Source: Rubrobacter sp. (GTDB lineage Bacteria; Actinomycetota; Rubrobacteria; Rubrobacterales; Rubrobacteraceae). Taken from it: DNA of 19,201 bases. Location: assembly GCA_019247245.1 (NCBI GenBank), contig JAFAPF010000262.1, positions 1 to 19,201 of the forward strand, read 5' to 3'. Positions 15,018 to 19,201 of this stretch are shown in pieces. Positions within the stretch are counted from its first letter, which is position 1; each line of letters begins with the position of its first letter. Both the position numbers and the translations under genes were made by a program. The notes below the pieces were generated by a model, which ran no database searches, was not told the DNA's origin, and saw only the letters and a program-made list of their open reading frames with translations.

Positions 15018-15302
15018 ACAAAGCTCTAGTGAATGCTTCGGAATCGGGGATCGAAAAGAAAAAAGCTTCAAGGTACAGGCTTCTCAGGTGCTCACCACAG
15101 GAGGAACTAGTGCGCTCGGGCGTCGAGTTGATCTTCCTACTTGTGGTGATGCAGGGAGTACGGCATCAGTCCTCCGGTGACCTGGCCAAAAGATAGGTGT
15201 TACGAGCTCAGGAGGTGGGAGCGGGCCTAAAAGCCGGCGAATCGATCTGAAGGGGGGAGGAGGCAGCGCGCCGGCGATGGCTCACTTGACACTCTAGCCG
15301 CC
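15018..15302 (+). other. Intergenic region with a 28-codon frame behind a good ribosome binding site
   Basis: The only notable coding signal is GGAGGAACTAGTG at 15100-15112, an excellent ribosome binding site followed by a GTG frame of 28 codons (15110-15196) with a short hydrophobic core (ELIFLLVVMQGV). It could be a tiny membrane peptide or a 5' fragment of a lost gene. A GGGGGGAGGAGG purine run near 15251-15262 may be the old ribosome binding site of the decayed FMN reductase. Confidence 0.35.
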
Positions 15303-15781
15303 ACTGACAGAATCAGAATTCACATTACCCTAGCAGTACCAGAGAAGCCCAATTTGGCTATCGTGCCGCGAACTGGTTCTATGGGCTCCCCGTCAAGGGC
15401 AAGGATCTGCCCGTAGAGCTGATCGACCTACGTGATTGGCCAATCCCGTTCTTCAGTGAGCTCGTCGCGCACATCACTGGTTGCTACGCGCCAGAGGCCC
15501 AAACTTGGGCAACTAAGCGCTACTGCAGGTCGTTGTCGAGCTTTATGGTCCCTATAAGTGCGGGAATTTCGATTCCTTTTGCTCGACAGCTGTTCGATGA
15601 GGGCGGGGCGATCAAGGACGAGTCCTACGACGTTCCTGCCAGCACTCTCCTTGATCAGCCTCTGTGGTGGGCGAAGGCACTCAAGGCGGCGCGAGCCGAC
15701 AGCCCCTGCGACTCGCGAAAGCCCTCAAGATTGTCTGGCAAGGAATCAGTTTTCTGCTATGAAATAATAGATAAGGGGTAA
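15303..15781 (+). pseudogene. NADPH-dependent FMN reductase gene, frameshifted and internally deleted
   Basis: Joining frames by eye reveals a flavodoxin-fold FMN reductase. First TDRIRIHITLA (from about 15303), then after a missing base near 15334, STREAQFGYRAANWF, VELIDLRDWPIPFF, and GCYAPEAQTWATK. Next a jump to ALLQVVVEL in another frame, and after one more shift at about 15544, MVPISAGISIPFARQLFDE and LLDQPLWWAKALKAAR. The deletion near 15515 removes roughly 55-60 codons, including the PEYN-type flavin-binding loop and the NAxD segment of the family. There is no start codon in place (ACT where ATG ACT is expected). The frame then runs on to 15781 through unrelated residues. This enzyme class supplies reduced FMN or reduces quinones and azo compounds. 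The gene is clearly dead. Confidence 0.82.
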
Positions 15782-15816
15782 TGACTGTTCGGTGGGCAAG
15801 AGAGGAAGGTTAGACA

Positions 15817-16371
15817 ATGGCGATCACGAAAACGCAGGACCTTTTGGCATACGAGGTAGGCCACCTTTACGACGCTGAGCACAGGTTCCTAGAGAGTCAG
15901 CAGGAGATGGTACGGAAGGCCACCGATCATAATCTCGAGAAAGCTCTCCAAGAACATATCGAGCAGACTCGGCTGCACATCCGTAACCTTGAGCAGGTCT
16001 TCGGTATGCTCGGCCAACAACCGCGACGCCAGACGAGCCATGTAGCCCAGTGGTTGGTGAACGAGGCGCGGCAGAGCATCCAGCAGGCCCAGAGCGAGGA
16101 TATCCGCGACTGCGCAATCAACGTTGCAGTGATCAAGGTAGAGCATTTTGAGATGGGCTCTTACCGGGGCATGGTTACAGGAGCGCAGCTGATGGGCCGT
16201 AGCGAAATGGCGGACCTGCTCGACCAGAACATGCGGCAAGAGGAGGAGACGGCGCGGATAGCCGAGCGAAGCATGGGAGACCTGCTCCGGAATGTCCAGC
16301 AAGCAGAGAAGGAGGCAGGGGGGCTGATGGACAAAGTTAAGGAGGTTAAGGATAGATTGACGGGCCAATAG
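15817..16371 (+). CDS. DUF892 / YciE-type ferritin-like protein
   Basis: This 184-residue, almost wholly helical protein starts at ATG 15817 behind GAGGAAGG. The DUF892 pattern is visible: QDLLAYEVGHLYDAEHRFLE (7-26), EHIEQTRLHIRNLEQVF (46-62), a central IKVEHFEMGSYRGMV (106-120) and QEEETARIAE (141-150). The conserved Glu and His residues of these helices (E13, E21, H110 and E143 are candidates) are those expected for a di-iron site. The family is linked to stress (YciE/YciF), often osmotic or oxidative, with an unproven biochemical role. The basic, Lys-rich C-terminus (163-184) extends past the core. It stands alone; the preceding FMN reductase fragment reads in the same direction and ends 35 bases upstream. 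Confidence 0.9.
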   Translation: MAITKTQDLLAYEVGHLYDAEHRFLESQQEMVRKATDHNLEKALQEHIEQTRLHIRNLEQVFGMLGQQPRRQTSHVAQWLVNEARQSIQQAQSEDIRDCAINVAVIKVEHFEMGSYRGMVTGAQLMGRSEMADLLDQNMRQEEETARIAERSMGDLLRNVQQAEKEAGGLMDKVKEVKDRLTGQ

Positions 16372-16716
16372 ACCGAGGATAGCTTAGGGAAGTTCTAAGA
16401 CCCTCTACGCTCTAGCCTCTGTATTCAATCCCCGTAGGTCGGAGAATGAACTCTGTAATTACGCTTGTGGAAGGAGGTTACTTGGTGCAAGAGCCATAGG
16501 GGGCTATATACTTATCAGTACTCCCCCGCGGGTTTGGACAGAAGAACGTGACATCAGAGTCCCGGCTATCTAGCCTGGTCATCTCGTTCGAGCACGTCGT
16601 GTACCGACCAGAAGACCTGAATTTACGAGGGTAACCCCCGTGCGATTTAGCGAGCGTGTTCAAAGCTAGATTGGTTCGCATAGCCTGACCCAACAAACCG
16701 TCGGTAAAACCTGAGG
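16372..16716. other. Intergenic region between convergent genes, no supported gene
   Basis: A minus-strand frame of 72 codons (16478-16696) with three Cys residues starts at TTG with no good ribosome binding site and has no recognised motif. A plus-strand ATG at 16447 gives only 17 codons, which happen to cover an AAGGAGG motif. I regard both as chance frames. Confidence 0.4.
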
Positions 16717-17721
16717 CTACTGCAGGGTGTTCGGCCCGATCCTCTTGGCTCGTGGTGCGATTAGGAGAAGCCCACCCGCCAACGGACCCAGTAGGAAGCT
16801 AATATAGACGGTCAGAAGTCGCCAGACGAGCAGCGCCGCAGCTATGCTTCCGCCCTCACTTGTACCAATGCTTAGCCCCACAGTGGCTTCTACGAAACCG
16901 GCCCCTCTCGGCGTGGGAACAAACTGCGAGGCTAAGGTAATGATATTCAACAGCGCTACAGTACCCAGGACACTCGTATCTATGCCATACAACTTCAGGA
17001 GCCCCCACAGGAGCATGTATCCCCCAAGCCAATTCGCGGCAGTAGCCAGGTGGAGCTTGAGCCAAGAGGAGACAGGCATGCTCAGGTATGACCTAGAGCT
17101 GCGGTAGTAGTCATGGGCGATCTTGCGCAGCCTAATCTCGAACCGCCTCAACAGTGGCCAGTTCGCCACCGCGAGCAGCAGGTTCACGACCAGTTGGGGG
17201 TAGCGGCCTAGGACTACGGCACCAACGAGCACGAAGGAGATGGCCACTAGCGTGAATACCTTGACGTCTGTAGGTAATACTAGGGTATCCGAGTAGATCA
17301 GGTACCAGAGACTCAAGGGTGTAGACCAGGCGAAGAAGATCATATCCAAGACATAGATTTGCATCGTAACGCCGAGGCCTTGGCCTGCCGATAGGCCAAG
17401 GCGGCCCAGCGCGGCTACCACTGCTGGGCCCTGACCCGCGCCGCCGGGGATTATGACCCCCCCTAAAACGGAGAGGATGTTCACGAGTAGTGCCGAGCGG
17501 TAAGGGAACGCGACATACTGGCTCAGGCACAAGAGCCTTATCCTTTCTGCGGATAATAACCACTCCGCCAGAAGTGCAAGCACGCAAACGCCTACGACCA
17601 GAATGTTAGCGTTCTGTGGACGGTAGGTCTCAGCTTCGAAGAGTGCTTTACCGCCGACTAGGTACAACCCTAAGAAGCCAAGGACGAAACTCAAAACCAA
17701 GGCGATGAGGAAACGCTTCAA
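16717..17721 (-). CDS. UPF0104 / LPG-synthase transmembrane-domain family membrane protein
   Basis: This 334-residue protein has about eight hydrophobic helices. FVPTPRGAGFVEATVGL (about 271-287) is the conserved PTPGGxGxxEA loop of the lysylphosphatidylglycerol synthase transmembrane domain family (UPF0104). GGVIIPGGAGQGPAVVAALGRLGL (about 87-110) is the second characteristic region. In MprF-type proteins this domain flips aminoacylated lipids, but the soluble transferase domain is absent here, so a role in glycolipid or isoprenoid-lipid translocation is inference. The start is TTG 17721, with AGG close upstream; no better start is visible. A small minus-strand membrane-protein frame and the AI-2E gene lie upstream on the same strand, with gaps of about 80-350 bases. 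Confidence 0.85.
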   Translation of the reverse strand: MKRFLIALVLSFVLGFLGLYLVGGKALFEAETYRPQNANILVVGVCVLALLAEWLLSAERIRLLCLSQYVAFPYRSALLVNILSVLGGVIIPGGAGQGPAVVAALGRLGLSAGQGLGVTMQIYVLDMIFFAWSTPLSLWYLIYSDTLVLPTDVKVFTLVAISFVLVGAVVLGRYPQLVVNLLLAVANWPLLRRFEIRLRKIAHDYYRSSRSYLSMPVSSWLKLHLATAANWLGGYMLLWGLLKLYGIDTSVLGTVALLNIITLASQFVPTPRGAGFVEATVGLSIGTSEGGSIAAALLVWRLLTVYISFLLGPLAGGLLLIAPRAKRIGPNTLQ

Positions 17722-17802
17722 CCTACCTGGTAGTCCTTTAATCGCTGTTTATGTACGCTATTAGCATTTAGGCGTAAGTGTAGTTGCTCCCCCTCAGGAG
17801 GG

Positions 17803-17994
17803 CTACCGACGTGAGTGAAGGACGAAGGTTTGCGGGGCGAGACGAAGGGTGCCCCGGATTGTTCCCCAGAGTCCCTGTACTGCTGCCGTAACTCCTACGA
17901 AAGGCAAGCTAGCTAATACAGTAGGGAGCCATGGGGGGCAGCGGAGAAACCCTGCCTCGACAAAGAAGAAAGCGTACAACAATACCCGCCGCAT
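17803..17994 (-). CDS. Small two-helix membrane protein, possibly internally shortened
   Basis: A 63-residue frame starts at ATG 17994. The N-terminal RRVLLYAFFFVEAGFL and the later PFVGVTAAVQGLWGTI look like the two helices of small actinobacterial membrane proteins of about 75-90 residues with the pattern FVEAGFLLVVPW and VRGAVSGLGLVN. The link between them (CPPWLPTVLASL) is shorter than expected, and the tail after RGTL is basic with no clear role. This could be a real short gene or a remnant with an internal deletion. The resemblance is recalled, not computed, and there is no good ribosome binding site. Confidence 0.4.
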   Translation of the reverse strand: MRRVLLYAFFFVEAGFLRCPPWLPTVLASLPFVGVTAAVQGLWGTIRGTLRLAPQTFVLHSRR

Positions 17995-18059
17995 CCACTA
18001 AAATCATACCGTTCCACTTGAGCTAGGTGGCCATGCCTCAAAGCGGTTAGGCTAGGAGT

Positions 18060-18080
18060 AGCCTCCTTATGCGGGAGGCT
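18060..18080 (-). terminator. Stem-loop spanning the stop codon of the AI-2E gene
   Basis: AGCCTCC-TTATGCG-GGAGGCT is a perfect 7-bp stem with a 7-base loop that contains the complement of the TAA stop codon (18067-18069). Inside it, AGGAG-TAGC-CTCCT at 18054-18067 offers an alternative stem. No T-run follows on the minus strand, so it could stabilise the 3' end or help pause polymerase. Confidence 0.4.
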
Positions 18081-19200
18081 CTCTGCTCTGTTGTGAGCGT
18101 GTGGCTAACCACTCAGCCGCAAGAATACGGATCACTTCGGCTGCCGGGATGGCCAGCAACGCGCCGAGGATACCGTAGAGCAGACCGCCGGCTAGCACGG
18201 CGAGGAAGATCACCAGCGGGTGCAGCTGGACGCTACGACTGTAGACTAACGGCGTAAGAATGTTATCCTCCACAACCTTGTAGAGCACGAAGTAGATAAG
18301 TAGGATCAAGCTCTTCCACGGATCGATTAACAACCCGACAACTACCAACAAGCCTCCCCCCACCGGTGCTCCGATTTGCGGGATTAGATCGAGAACCGCA
18401 ACGATCAGGGCTAGCACAACGGCGTAGGGCATGCCGAGGACTAATAGCACAACATAGATAGCTATACCGCAGATCAAGCTGATAGTGAGGTTGCCTGTGA
18501 CGTAGCCAGAGACTGCTTGAGCTCCTTGTCTTAGGATGCGCTTTAGGTGTGGCCGCTGTGGCTCGGGGAACAGTTGTAGCCCGAGGTCAACGAAGCGCTC
18601 ACCCTCAAGGAGCAAGAAGAACGAGACCACCAGAATAGTGATCAATGCGACCACGAACCCGGCGGCGCTGATAAGAAAGCCGCCGGTGGACAATAGGAAG
18701 CTTTCCGTCCACTGGCCTAGCTGTGCGGGCACATCTTGTAGCTGCGTGACAACGGCATCGAAGAGCGAACCTAAACTAAATTGGCTGGCAAAATCTCTTA
18801 GGTATCCCAGCCACTGCTCCGGATTTTGAGACACGGCAACACCGAAGTTGACCAGCGCCTCGATCTGAGTGATCAGCAGCGGCACCACCAGCACTCCTAT
18901 ACCCATCACTCCCAGTAACAACCCGAGGTAGGTCAGCAGGATAGCGATGATGCGCTTGATGCCTCGTTGTTGAAGCCAGTTGACTGCTGGGTTAAGTGCT
19001 ACCGCTATGAAGAGAGCTATAACGCACCAGATAACAACCTCGCGCAATTGCCAGAGCAGGTAGAGTACGCTCAGAACTGCTGCTGCCGTTAAGATGACAA
19101 CGACCACCGTGCGCGGTGTCACCTGTGATGTCGAGGAGGCCAGCCTCCTATCGTGTTCATGGGACATTCGCGTGCCCGATTGTTCAGGTTTCGATTCCAC
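18067..19200 (-). CDS. AI-2E family transporter (UPF0118/PerM-type)
   Basis: This protein has 377 residues as far as the window shows. A polar N-terminus (about 1-28) is followed by two hydrophobic helices and a long amphipathic region (about 115-170). The conserved core then reads VSFFLLLEGERF, GYVTGNLTISLICG and VLDLIPQIGAPVGGG (about 268-282, the family's DLIPxxGP motif), followed by helices with VVEDNILTPLVYSRSVQLHP. The length agrees with the usual 350-380. Family members are proposed to export AI-2 or other small molecules or sodium; function in a given species cannot be told. GTG 19200 is the last possible start here; ATG 19167 is an alternative, without a ribosome binding site. Because only one base precedes it, the true start could lie outside the window. 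Confidence 0.88.
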   Translation of the reverse strand: MESKPEQSGTRMSHEHDRRLASSTSQVTPRTVVVVILTAAAVLSVLYLLWQLREVVIWCVIALFIAVALNPAVNWLQQRGIKRIIAILLTYLGLLLGVMGIGVLVVPLLITQIEALVNFGVAVSQNPEQWLGYLRDFASQFSLGSLFDAVVTQLQDVPAQLGQWTESFLLSTGGFLISAAGFVVALITILVVSFFLLLEGERFVDLGLQLFPEPQRPHLKRILRQGAQAVSGYVTGNLTISLICGIAIYVVLLVLGMPYAVVLALIVAVLDLIPQIGAPVGGGLLVVVGLLIDPWKSLILLIYFVLYKVVEDNILTPLVYSRSVQLHPLVIFLAVLAGGLLYGILGALLAIPAAEVIRILAAEWLATRSQQSREPPA

Positions 19201-19201
19201 G

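Noticed and set aside
16478..16696. Minus-strand frame of 72 codons with three Cys
   Set aside because: TTG start without a ribosome binding site, no motif and no helix or strand pattern; more likely chance.

Overview
The window reads as chromosomal DNA from a Gram-positive-type, probably Rubrobacter-like actinobacterium. This is inference: the clues are the moderately GC-rich coding style, many GTG and TTG starts behind purine-rich ribosome binding sites, and the mix of protein families (HicB-like, FTR1, OmpR-type two-component pair, DHA2 drug exporter, DUF892 ferritin-like protein, cupin, AI-2E exporter). No rRNA, tRNA, CRISPR array, insertion sequence or prophage module was found.

Layout. 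Positions 1-741: a gene-poor stretch with one small HicB-like gene lacking a visible toxin partner. Positions 742-3197: two minus-strand genes, an FTR1-type iron permease with a Fur-box-like palindrome upstream, and an unnamed membrane protein with a His-rich linker and an outer beta-type domain. Positions 3370-5444: a divergently transcribed response regulator/histidine kinase operon. Positions 5708-8832: two plus-strand transporters, an APC-superfamily permease and a 14-TM DHA2-type MFS exporter. Positions 8941-9412: a minus-strand cupin gene broken by a nonsense codon and a frameshift. Positions 10029-12206: minus-strand ribonuclease Z and an unknown membrane protein. Positions 12554-13943: an intact zinc-independent alcohol dehydrogenase/quinone reductase, directly followed by debris (an antisense tyrosine-recombinase C-terminus and the second half of an EamA transporter). 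Positions 14235-15017: an SGNH/GDSL lipoprotein. Positions 15303-15781: a decayed NADPH-dependent FMN reductase. Positions 15817-16371: an intact DUF892 protein. Positions 16717-19200: minus-strand membrane proteins, a flippase-like UPF0104 protein, a small and possibly shortened two-TM protein, and an AI-2E family transporter that reaches the window edge.

How the genes work together. The only clear functional unit is the two-component pair. The iron permease and its membrane-protein neighbour lie beside it and may form a metal or envelope-stress neighbourhood. The rest are single-gene units for transport, redox and envelope work.

No new multi-gene system stood out. The most distinctive property is gene decay: four convincing pseudogenes or fragments (cupin, recombinase tail, EamA half, FMN reductase) and one possible fifth lie in about 9 kb between intact genes. 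They become visible only when reading frames are joined by eye across stops and frameshifts.
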